Assembly: GCF_014851565.1 (NCBI RefSeq)
Contig: NZ_JACVAA010000006.1
Span: 248,001 to 312,000, forward strand
Source: Pseudomonas sp. PDM15
Lineage (GTDB): Bacteria > Pseudomonadota > Gammaproteobacteria > Pseudomonadales > Pseudomonadaceae
Length of the DNA: 64,000 nt
Direction of reading: 5' to 3'
Part shown: piece by piece, positions 36,396 through 48,300 of the stretch
Position numbering within the stretch: the stretch's first letter is position 1
Layout: each line of letters opens with the position of its first letter
The notes under the pieces: model-generated
Databases searched by the model: none
What the model was told of the DNA's origin: nothing
The model's input: the letters and a program-made list of their open reading frames with translations, nothing else
Program-made: the position numbers and the translations under genes

Positions 36396-39300
36396 ATGAG
36401 CAGCATCTTCACTGGCCTCACTACCGCCCAGGTTGCCGCACTGCCGACCGCAACCATCGCCGCGCTGACCACCGAAGATATCGCGGGCATGAGCACGGCG
36501 CAGATGGTCGCCTTCACCACCGCCCAGATTCAGGTGCTCTCCACTGAGAGCATCCAGGCGCTCGACAGTGCCCAGCTGCAGGCCATGCAAGTAGCCGATT
36601 TCGCTGCGCTCACCACCGTCCAGGTTTCTGCCCTGGATGCCGGCCAGACTGCCGTGTTGACCACCGCGCAGATAGTAGGACTGACGACTGCCCAGGCCGC
36701 CGCACTGACCGCCACCCAGGCAGCCGCGCTGACCACCGCACAACTGCAGAAAATGGAGGCAGCCGATTTCTCCGCACTCGGTACCGCCCAGCTGTCCGCC
36801 TTGAGCGCCGGGCAGGTCGCGTCGCTGAGCGCTACCCAGGTAGTGGCGCTGAGCCCTGCCAAGGTGGCTGCCCTAGGCACCGATATCTCCTCTCTGGGCA
36901 CGGCTGCCGTGGCGGCGCTGAATACCGCCCATATGGCTGCCTTGAGCACGGCGCAAATCCAGGCGCTGACCACGCTACAGATCGGCAAGCTGTCCGCGGC
37001 TCAGCTGGGCAGTCTCAGTGTTTCGCAGATCCAGGCGATGGAGGTTGCTGACGTCTCTGCCCTGTCGACTGCTGCCATCATTGGTTTCACCACTGCACAA
37101 ATTGCTGCGCTGAGCGTGGGCCAGGTGCAGGCACTGAATACCGCGCAGATACAGCGTCTCGAAACTGCTGATGTCCGAGCCCTGACCAATGCGCATGTCG
37201 CTGCGCTGAGCGGCAGCCAGGTCGCTGCCTTGACTTCCGCCCAGGTGCTGGCGCTGTCCACTGCCCAGATCCAGGCCCTGGAGGTTGCCGATATTGCCTC
37301 CCTGAGCACGGCTGCTTTCGCCGCCCTGAGCAGTGCCCAGTTCTCCAAGCTGAGCGCTGCCCAGCTGGTGGCCATGACCACTGCGCAAGCTCAGGCGATG
37401 AATGCAACTCAACTGGCGTCGCTGGCTACTGCTAGTGTGGCGGCCATCGAAGTCGCCGACTTCGCGGCTATCAACACCACCGCCATCAAGGGCCTGAGTA
37501 CCGCTCAAGTCCAGGCTCTGACCAACGCACAGGTGGCTGCGCTGACATCGGCGCAGATTCGTGCCATGGACGCCGTTGATGTGGCGGCCCTCAGCTCTGC
37601 CAGCATCGCAGCGCTGACATCGGCGCAGATCGGTGCGCTTACCGCCGGACAGATTGCCGTGTTGTCCACCGCGCAGATTCAGGCCATCGATGCTGCCGAT
37701 CTGCCTGCACTCGCCTCGGCCACCATCGCCGGGCTGACAACCACCCAGATCCGCGCACTGACCAACGCCCAGTTGGCCGCGCTGACCACCGCTCAGGCTG
37801 CGGCACTGACAGGTCCGCAGGTCGGTGCCATGACCACCGCGCAGATCGCCGCTCTGGAAGTGGCCGATATCGCCAAACTTTCGGCGGCTGCCATCGTTGG
37901 CCTGACCAGTGCTCAGGTCGTTGCCCTGACCAATGCACAGTTGCAGGCATTGACCACCGCTCAGATCGCCAGCATGGAGGCAGGGGACTTCAAGGCGCTG
38001 AGCGCCGCCGATATCGACCTGCTTAGCGCTGCGCAGGTAGGTGCAATCACTGCGGTGCAGATCGCGGCATTGAGCACGACGCAGATCCAGGCGATTGCCC
38101 CGGCCGATATTCCCAGTGTTTCCATCGCTGCCCTGAAGGCGCTTGGCACCTCACAGGTAGCCGCGCTGACCACCGCACAGCTGGCTGCTCTGACCACTGC
38201 CCAGGTCGCTGCCTTGGAGCCGGCGGATGTCGCTGCAATGACCCCTGCGCAGCTCGTGGCGCTTAGCCCCGCCCAGGCAGCAGCGCTGACCTCCGCCCAG
38301 ATCGCGGCTCTGCCGACCAGCAAGCTGAGCGCTTTGGAGGCGGCCGATTTCGCAGCGCTGTCGACGGCGGCCCTCAAGGGCCTGACCAGTTCCCAGATGG
38401 CAGGCCTGACGAACAGCCAGCTGACTGCGCTGACCACCGCTCAGGCCGCGGCATTGACCTCGACCCAGATCGCGGGCCTGAAGACCTCCCAGATCGGCGT
38501 GCTGGAAACGGCCGACCTGGCGGCATTGTCCACCTCGGTCATCGCCGGCATGAGCAGCTCGCAGATCGCCAGCATCGCGGTTTCGCAGGTGGATAACCTG
38601 ACCGTGGCGCAAATCAAGGCCATCGAAACAGGTGATATCAAGGTCATGACCGCGGCGCAGATGGGCGCGCTGACGGCGCCCCAGGTCGCGTCGCTGACCA
38701 TTCCTCAGCTGGTCGCCATGACCACTGCGCAGATCAGTGCCCTGACTTCGCCCTTGAGCGCGTCGCAGCTGGTTGCCCGCCAGATCGGCGCGCTGACCAC
38801 TGCCAACATTCAGGCGCTGACCACCGCCCAGATCGCTGCCTGGAACACCGCGCACGTTGCGGCATTGTCGACTACCCAGGTCGCCGCAATGTCCACCGCC
38901 CAGATTCGCGCTATCGAGACCGTCGATATCCGTGCTCTTTCCAACGAGGCGGTCAAGGCACTGAGCACCGCCCAGGTATCCAAGCTGACCAATGCCCAGC
39001 TGGCGGCGCTGACCACTGCGCAGATTCGTGCAATCGAGGTCGCGGACGTGCCGGCGTTGACCACCGCCCAGGTTGTGGCGCTGACTACCTCTCAGGCGGC
39101 TGCGCTGGACAGCTCGCAGGTGGTGGCTCTGACCACCGTCCAGATCCGTGCACTCGAGGCTGCGGACCTCGCTGCCCTTAATGCCACGGCAATCAGTAAG
39201 CTATCTGCCACTCAGGTCGCCGCGCTCAGCCCGGCCCAGGTCGCGGCGCTTACCACCACCCAGATGCAGGCTCTGACTGCTGCTCAGGTGAAGGCACTGA

Positions 39301-42300
39301 GCACCGCCCAGATGCAGGCACTGAGTTCCGCCCAGTTCGCTGCGCTGGGCTCTGCCCAGATCGTCGCCCTGGAGACCGCCGATGTGGTGGCGCTCACCAC
39401 TGCCCAGGTCGCCGCCTTCAGCACCTCGCAGATCGCAGCCCTGAGCTCTGCACAGGTCACTGCCCTGACCAGCAAGCAGGTCGCCGCCCTTACCAGTGCC
39501 CAGGTTGCAGCGCTCAGTACGGCACAGATCACCGCCCTGGAAAGCGAAGACTTCAAGGCCATGACCACCGCACAGGTGGCCGCGTTGGATACGGCGCAGA
39601 TTCGCGCCCTGCAGACCGCCGACGTCGCCGCGCTGACCAGTGCCCATTTCGCTACGCTGAAGACCGCTCAACTGGCTGCGCTGACTACCGCGCAAGTACG
39701 TGCCATCGAAACCGCCGATCTGCGTCAGCTCAACTCTGCGCAGATCGCCAGCCTCAGTTCCAGCCAGGTGGCAGCCCTGACCACCGACCAGATATCCAAG
39801 CTGCTTACCAGCCAGGTCGCAGCGATTGAGACTCAGGATCTGGCGGCTCTCAGCACGGCGGCCATCGTCAGCCTGACCAACACCCAAGTCGCGGCGCTGA
39901 GCGCTGCCCAGGTCGCTGCTCTGACCACTGCCCAGATTGCCGCCCTGCAGACTAGCGATCTTGTCGTGCTCGATAGCGCCCAGATTGCCGCGCTGACCAC
40001 TGCGCAGGTGATGGCGCTGACCACGACGCAGATCGCCAGCATGACGCCGGAGCAGATCGCTTCGCTGCAGACCGTGGATCTGACCAAGCTTTCCGCCTTG
40101 CAGATCAAGGCACTGACCTCCAGTCAGGTCGCAGAGCTGACCACCACCCAGGTGGCGGCGCTCGGCACCGCCCAGGTGGCCGCCCTCGAGTCGGCCGATC
40201 TTGCCGCCCTCAGCGAAGACCAGATTGCTGCCTTGAGCAGTGCCCAGGTCGCGGCGCTGACCAGCGCGCAGATCGTCAGTCTGACTACCGCTCAAATGGC
40301 TGCGCTGGAGGCAGAAGATATTGCTGGTCTGGGGCTGGCAGCCCTCAGGGTGCTGTCGACCGCGCAGTTGCGCGCCCTCGGCGAGGAGCAGCTGGCTGCG
40401 CTTACCACGGAGCAGGCCGCAGCCCTGTCCAGCACGCAGATTCGTGCACTGACGGTTGCCCAACTGGCGGCTCTGGAGACGGCTGACCTGGCAGTGCTGG
40501 CCACTGCCAGTATCGCGGCTCTGCTCAGTTCGCAGATCCAGGGACTGACCTCGGAGCAGATCGCCGCGCTGACCAGTGCTCAGCTCAAGGCGCTCAGTTC
40601 GCAACAGATTGGCTTGCTCAATGCCGAGCAGGTTGCTGCCATTGAAACGGCGGATCTGCAGCAACTGACCACCGACGCGATCAAGGCCCTGAGCTCCGTC
40701 CAGGTGGCAGCCCTTACCAGCGACCAGGTTGCCGCGCTGGGTACCGCTCAGGTCTCAGCCCTGGATACCGTGGACATTTCTGTTCTGAGCCAGGAGCAAC
40801 TGCTGGCATTGAGCAGTGCCCAACTACGGGCCCTGAGTACGGCGCAGGTTGTTGCCTTGGGCACGGCACAGGTTGCTGCCCTAGGTACCGAGCAGGTCGA
40901 GGTGCTGACCACCGCGCAGATCAGAGCCCTGGAGAGCGTTGACCTGCGGGCCCTGAGTGCCGAGCAGATCCAGGCACTGACCACCGCGCAGGTAGTGGCA
41001 CTGACCACCGCCCAGATTGCAGCACTGACCAGTGCCCAGATCGCGGCGCTGGAAGTCGATGACCTTATCCTTCTCTCCACGGCCAGCATCAAGGCGCTGA
41101 CCAGCGATCAGGTTGCTGCACTGACCAGCGACCAGCTGCCGGCACTAACCAGTGCCCAGATCGCTGCGCTGGATAGCCAGGATATTGCTGCGCTGGGTAC
41201 CGCGCAGATTGTGGCGCTGACCAACGAGCAGATGGCGGCTCTGAGCTCCGGTCAGCTCGCCGCGCTCAACAGCGCGCAGATCGCGGCCATCGAGACGTCT
41301 GATCTGCAACAGCTGTCCACTGCAGTCATTCGCAACCTGACCAGTGCCCAGGTTCAAGCCCTGACTAACGAGCAGGTGCAGGCTCTGACCGGAGCCCAGG
41401 TGGCCTCGCTCAGCTCTGCCCAGGTGGCCAGCCTGAGTACTGCTCAGGTGGTTGCGCTGGATGCTGAGGATCTCGCTCTGCTCGGCACTGCACAGATCGT
41501 TGCATTGAATACCGCGCAGGTTGCCGCACTCACCACCGAGCAGGTGGCCACCCTGGTATCCGACCAGCTGGGTGCCCTGGAGACTGCCGATATTCGCGCC
41601 ATGAGCACGGCGCAGATTGCCGCGCTGACTGAAGATCAGGTCGTCGCCCTGCGTTCTGCCCAACTGGCGGCGCTGACCACCGACCAGATTCGCGCACTGG
41701 AAGTGCAGGACCTGGCGGCGCTGACCAGCGCAGCCATTGCCGGTCTGACCGTCGCCCAGACTCAGGCTCTGACCACCGCACAGATTGCCGCGCTGACCGA
41801 GAATCAGGTACCGGCGTTGACCAGTGCTCAGATGGCGGCCCTCAGCACTGCACAGATTGCGGCATTCGATCCGGCCGATCTGGCCGCCGTTGCACCGTCG
41901 ACCCTCGCCGGCTTCAGCTCGGTGCAGATGGCGGCATTGAACACCGCGCAGATCGCGGCACTTACCTCTGATCAGATTGCCGCTCTTGATGCGTCCGATC
42001 TGGCTGCCCTGAGCACCGAGCAGATCGTGGCGCTGACCCAGGGGCAGGTGAGAGGCCTCACTTCGGCGCAGGTGGCTTCCCTGAGCACCGTGCAGCTGGC
42101 AGCGATGGAAACTGCAGACCTGTCCAGGCTCACCACCATCAGCGTCTCCGCGCTGTCTTCGGCACAGCTGGCTGCCCTGAGCATCGAGCAGGTAGGGGCG
42201 TTGACCGTTGCCCAGATGGGATCGTTGAGCACAGCCGGGTTGGCCGGCCTGAGTACTGCCCAGGTCGCGGCCCTTTCTGCTGATCAGGTTGCCGCCTTGA

Positions 42301-45300
42301 GCGCGGTCCAGGTGGCTGCCTTGAGCACTGCTCAGATCGTGGCACTCGATGCGACGGACGTGGCTGCCCTGAGCAATACCCGGATCGTCGCGCTGACCAC
42401 CGCACAGGTTTCTGCGCTGACGCTCGGCCAGCTTGCGGCGCTGAGCACCTCGCAGATTCGTGCGATGGAAACCGAGGATGTGGCTGCGCTGCGTACGGCT
42501 CAGATCGCCGGCCTCGACACCGCGCAGGTCGCTGCGCTGACCACCGCGCAGATTGCCGCGCTGACCAGCGCCCAGGTGCGTGCGCTGTCGGCTGAGCAGC
42601 TCGACGCGCTGAGTGGCGTGCAGGTCGCCGCCATCGAGACTCAGGACTTGGTCGCTCTTAGCACCGACCAGTTGCAGGCTCTGACAACGGCCCAGATCGC
42701 CGCCATGAAGACTGCCCAGATTGCGGCCTTGACTACGGCGCAGGTAGTCGCGCTGGAGGACGGCGACATCGCCGGTCTGAGTGCTGCCCAGCTGGTGGCC
42801 CTCACCACCGCCCAGGCCGCGGCGCTGACGGTCGACCAGATTGCCGTCTTGAGCACCGCTCAAGTCCGCGCCTTGGAGACCGCCGATCTTGCCGTTCTCG
42901 CTACTGACCGTATTGCCGCCCTGTCGACCACCCAGGTCGAGGCGCTCGGCACCGCCCAGATAGTGGCCCTGACCACTGCGCAGGTACGGGCATTGAATGC
43001 CGACCAGCTGCAGGCGCTGACCACTGCGCAGGTTCGTGCGTTCGCCACCGAGGACCTGGCTGCGCTGACCACCGATCAGGTGGCTGCACTGACCCAGGAT
43101 CAGATCTCTGCGCTTGGCACGGCTCAGGTGGTGGCGCTGACCACCGCCCAGGTGGCCGCTATCGAGGTGGCGGATCTGGCGGGCTTGGGCAGCATCCAGC
43201 TGCAGGCCCTGCAGACTGAGGATCTGGCCGCACTCACTACCGAGCAGATCGCTGCACTCAGCACCGCTCAACTGGTGACACTGACTACCGTACAGATCGC
43301 TGCGCTGACCAGCCAGCAAGTGGCCGCATTGACCGGCAGCCAGGTTCAGGCACTGACGACTGCGCAGATTCGCGCACTGGAAACCGTCGACCTGACCGCT
43401 CTGACTACTGCCCAGATCCAGGCGCTGACTAATGAGCAAGTGGTTGCGCTGAGCAGTGTTCAGGTCGCTAGCCTGACCCAGACCCAGATCGCCGCTCTGG
43501 AAAGCAGTGACCTGCGGGCGCTGACCACGGCCCAAATCGTTGCGCTGACCACCGCGCAGATCCAGGCCCTGACCACCACCCAGATCACCCAGCTGACCAG
43601 CGCCCAGATCGCGGCGCTGGAGACCGCGGATCTGGCCGCCCTGAGCCAGGAACAGGTGCTCGCCCTGAGTGGCTCGCAGCCGACTGCGCTGACCACCGCC
43701 CAGATCGCCAGCCTGCCGACTGCCCAGATCGCGGCCCTGCAGACCGCCGATCTGGTCAATCTGACCACGGCCCAGATCGTTGCGCTGACCACGCTGCAGA
43801 TGCAGGCGTTGACGCTGGAGCAGATTCCGGCGCTGACCACCCTGCAGCTGCGGGCCCTGGAGACCGCCGATGTTGCCGCGCTGACTCCCGATCAGGTGGC
43901 CGCCTTCACCGGTCTGCAGGTCTCCGCCCTGACCACGGCCCAAATCCAGGCTCTGACCACCGCTCAGGTGGCCGCGCTGGAAGTTGCCGATCTGGCTGCG
44001 CTCAGCACCGCGCAGATCCGTGCGCTGGAGACCGCCGATCTGGCTGCCCTGACCGATGCCCAGATCGCCGCCCTGAGCACTGCCCAGGTCGCCGCGCTGA
44101 CCACCGCACAGATCAGCAAACTCACCGCCGGCCAGATCGCCGCGCTGGAGAGCGCCGACCTGCGTGCACTGAGCACCGAGCAGATAGTCGCGCTCACCTC
44201 TGCGCAGATCCAGGCTCTGGGTGCGGCGCAGATCGCTGCGCTGACCACGGCCCAGGTCCGTGCCATCGAAACCGCCGACGTGGCAGTGCTGACTGCCGAG
44301 CAGATCGCTGCGCTGACCACGGCCCAGATCCAGGCCCTGAGCACTGCGCAGCTGGTGGCGCTGACCTCGGCGCAGATCCAGGCGTTTGAGCTTGCCGATA
44401 TCCAGGCGCTGACCACCGCCCAATTGGTGGCCCTGGAAACCGCCGACCTAGCCGCGTTGCGTACCGATCAGATCGAGGCGCTGACGACTGCCCAGGTGGC
44501 TGCGCTGACCAGCGCTCAGCTGCAGGCGCTGACCACCGCCCAGATTGCGGCATTGGAAACCGCCGATGTGGTGGCGCTCAGCGCCAGCCAGATTGCCAAA
44601 CTGGAAACCGCCGACATCGCAGCATTGCAGGTCGCGCAGATCGCCGTGCTGACCACCGCCCAGGCGGCAGCTCTGACGACCTCGCAGATCGCCGCACTGA
44701 CCAGCGATCAGCTGGCTGCCCTGAGTACGGCGGACCTGCATGTACTGAGTACCGCACAGATCCGCGCGATCGATGCCGCGGACCTGTTTGCCCTGACCAA
44801 TGATCAGTTGGTTGCGTTGACCACTGCCCAGGTGGCGGCATTGACCACTGCTCAGGTGGCCGCCCTGTCGCCGGCCCAGATGAGCGCGCTGGAAACCGCC
44901 GATCTGGCTACTCTGGGAACCGCCCAGATAGTGGCTCTGAGCTCGGCGCAACTGGTCGCGCTGACCAGCAGCCAGCTGCAGGCGCTTACCGCTGCGCAGA
45001 TCAAGGCGATCGAGACTGCCGATCTGGCCGCGCTCAGCGGTAACCAACTGAACAAGTTGAGCGCATCGCAGATCCAGGCCCTGACTTCGGCCCAACTGGT
45101 GGCGCTCACCACTTCCCAGGTCGAGTCTCTGACCACCGACCAGGTCGCTGCGCTGACCACTGCGCAGATTCAAGCCATGCAACCAGCCGATGTGGCTGCC
45201 CTGACCGCAGCACAGATCGTTGCGTTGAGCACCGCCCAGGCTGCGGCGCTGACCTCCGCTCAGCTGGCTGCTCTGACCATCGACCAGATCGCCGCCCTGG

Positions 45301-48300
45301 AAACCGCCGACCTGGCCGCTATCAGTGCGCTGGTTATTCCCAGCCTGACCGTGGCTCAGATCGGCGCCCTCAGTGATGCCCAGGTCGCTGCGCTCACCAC
45401 TGCGCAGGTCGCCGCCCTTGAAACGGCCGATCTCGTGGCGCTCAGCGCCGACCAGATCGTCGCATTGACCAGCGCCCAGGTTGCGGCACTGACTACCGCT
45501 CAGCTGGCTGCGCTGACCACCATCCAGGTTGCTGCTCTGGACGTGGCGGACGTGCAGGCTCTGAGCGCCGCGCAGCTGGTAGCGCTGACCACCGCCCAGG
45601 TGCGTGCCCTGACCCAGGCTCAGGTCGCTGCCCTGAGCACCTCCCAGGTTCGCTCTCTGGAAACTGCCGATGTGGCGGTCCTGACCAGCGACCAGCTGGC
45701 TGCACTGACCACGGCGCAGGTCCAAGCCCTGACCACTGCACAGATAGTCGCCCTGACCAGCTCCCAGGTCTCGGCTCTCGAAATCGCGGACGTGGCGGTT
45801 CTGACCAGTGCGCAGCTAGCGGCGCTGGAAACCGCCGATCTGGCAGCCCTCACGGTCGAGCAGATCGCCGCGCTGAGTGGCGCTCAACTGGCCAAGCTGA
45901 GCACCGCCCAAATGGTGGCGCTGACCACCGCCCAGGTGGCGGCCATCGAGACCGCCGACCTGGCCTCGCTGACCAACGCCCAGCTGCAGGCACTGAGCAC
46001 CGCCCAGGTTCGTGCTCTGAGCGTCGAGCAGATTGCTGCGCTGGGTACCGCCCACGTTGCCGCACTGTCGACGGCCAGCATTCAGGCTCTAAGCACCGCT
46101 CAGGTGGTGGCGCTGACTAGCGATCAGGTCGCCGCCCTGAGTACCGCCCAGGTGGTCGGTCTCAGTTCGGCCCAGGTGGCTGCGCTACAGACGGCCGATC
46201 TGGCCGCCATGAGCACCACGCAGATCCGCGCCCTGGAGACCGCCGATCTGGTGGCCCTGAGCCAACAGCAGGTTGCCGCGCTCACCTCGGCGCAGACGGC
46301 AGCATTGACCACCGCCCAGGTAGCGGCGCTGACCACCGCTCAGGTAGCTGCCCTGCAAAGCGGTGATCTGCAAGCGATGAGTACGGCCCAGATCGTTGCT
46401 CTGGGTACTGATCAGGTGCGGGCACTGACTGGCGAGCAGGTGGCGGCATTGACCACCGCCCAGGTACGTGCCTTGGAAACTGCCGATATCGCTGCGCTGA
46501 GCACCGAGCAGGTAGTGGCCCTGACCCCGACCCAGAGTGCTGTTCTGACCACCGACCAGATAGTCGCTCTGACCACCGCCCAGGTAGCCGCCCTTGAGGT
46601 GGCCGATCTGGCCGCTCTGACCACCGCCCAGGTACGTGCCCTGGAGACCGCCGACATCGCGGTTCTGAGCGCTGCACAAGTGGCTGCTCTGAGCACGGCG
46701 CAGGTTGCCGCGCTGAGTACCGCTCAGGTGGTTGCCCTGACCACGGCTCAGATCGAGTTGCTGTCTGTATCGCAGATTGCGGCTCTGACCACCGCCCAGG
46801 TAGCGGCTCTGCAGACCGTCGACTTTGCCGCGCTTAGCGATGTGCAACTGGCCGCCCTGACCACTGCCCAGGCTGCCGCGCTGACTGGCGCGCAGATCGC
46901 TGCGCTCAGTGCAGACCAGGTCGCCGCCTTGCAAGTTGCGGATTTTGCGGCGCTGTCCACTGCCGCAATCGTCGGCCTGACTACCGCCCAGGCGGCCAAC
47001 CTGACCCTGGCCCAGGTCGCTGCGCTGACCAGCAGCCAGATCGTCGCCCTGGAGACGGCAGATCTTGCCGCCATGACGCCGGAGCAACTGGCCGAGCTCA
47101 CCACGGAGCAGGCTGCTGCGCTTTCCAGCGCGCAGCTCGCCGCGCTCAATGACGAGCAGCTGGCTGCGCTCGATCCGGAGGCACTCACTGCGGCCGAGAT
47201 CGAGTTCATCAACTCGCTCACCACCGACAACGTGCCGGCGTTGACCACCGCTCAGATCGAGGCCCTGACCACCCGGCAGATTCGCATCATGGAGACGCAG
47301 GACATCGCGGCGATGACCAGTGCCCAGGTACAGGCGCTGACCACCGCGCAGATGCAGGCGTTGACCACCGCGCAGATTGCCAACATGACCACCGCGCAGA
47401 TCGCTGCGCTGGAAAGCCAGGACGTCGCGGCGCTGAGCAATACTCAACTGGTGGCGCTGACCACGGCGCAGGCCGCGGCGCTGACCGATAGCCAGATCGA
47501 CGCCCTGAGCACCGCGCAGATTCGCGCACTCGAGGTGGCCGACCTGGCCGCTCTGAGTGCCGGCCGCATCGCCGGGCTCAGTACCGAGCAGATCGCCGCC
47601 CTCAGTGCAGCGCAGATTCAGGGTCTGACCACGGCGCAGATCGCCGCGCTGACCGAGGTGCAGATCGCCGCGCTGACCACGGCGCAGATCCGCTCCATGG
47701 AAACCGCCGATCTTGCCGCGCTGAGCGCCGATCAGATCGCGACCATCGAGACCGAGGACCTGCAGGCTCTGACCAACGAGCAGATCACGGCGCTAACCAG
47801 CGTGCAGGTTGCCGCCCTGACCGATGCACAGGTCGTAGCCCTGAGCACCGCGCAGATCAAGGCGCTGAGCACCGAGGACGTGGCTGCCCTGACGGTGAAT
47901 CAGCTCGACGCGCTGAGCAGTGCTCAGGTGCAGGCGCTGACGACCGCGCAGATTGTCGCGCTGACGCCGACGCAGTTCGCCAACGGCTTCTCGGCGGCGC
48001 AGATCAGCAAGCTCACCACCACCCAGATCGAGGCTCTGGCCACCGCGGATATCGCGGCCCTGACCGAAGAGCAGGTAGGGGCTCTGACCACGCTGCAGAC
48101 CGGCGCGCTGAGCACCACCCAGTTCGCCAGTCTGTCGGCTGCGCAGATCGCCGCGCTGAGCACCGCTAGCATCCAGTCCCTGAGTGCCGCTCAGCTGGTG
48201 GCGCTGACCACCGCCCAGGTGAAGGCGCTGGTGTTCGAACAGCTGGCAGCCCTGACCACCGACCAGATCGTGCTGATGGAGACCGCGGATATCGCCGCGC

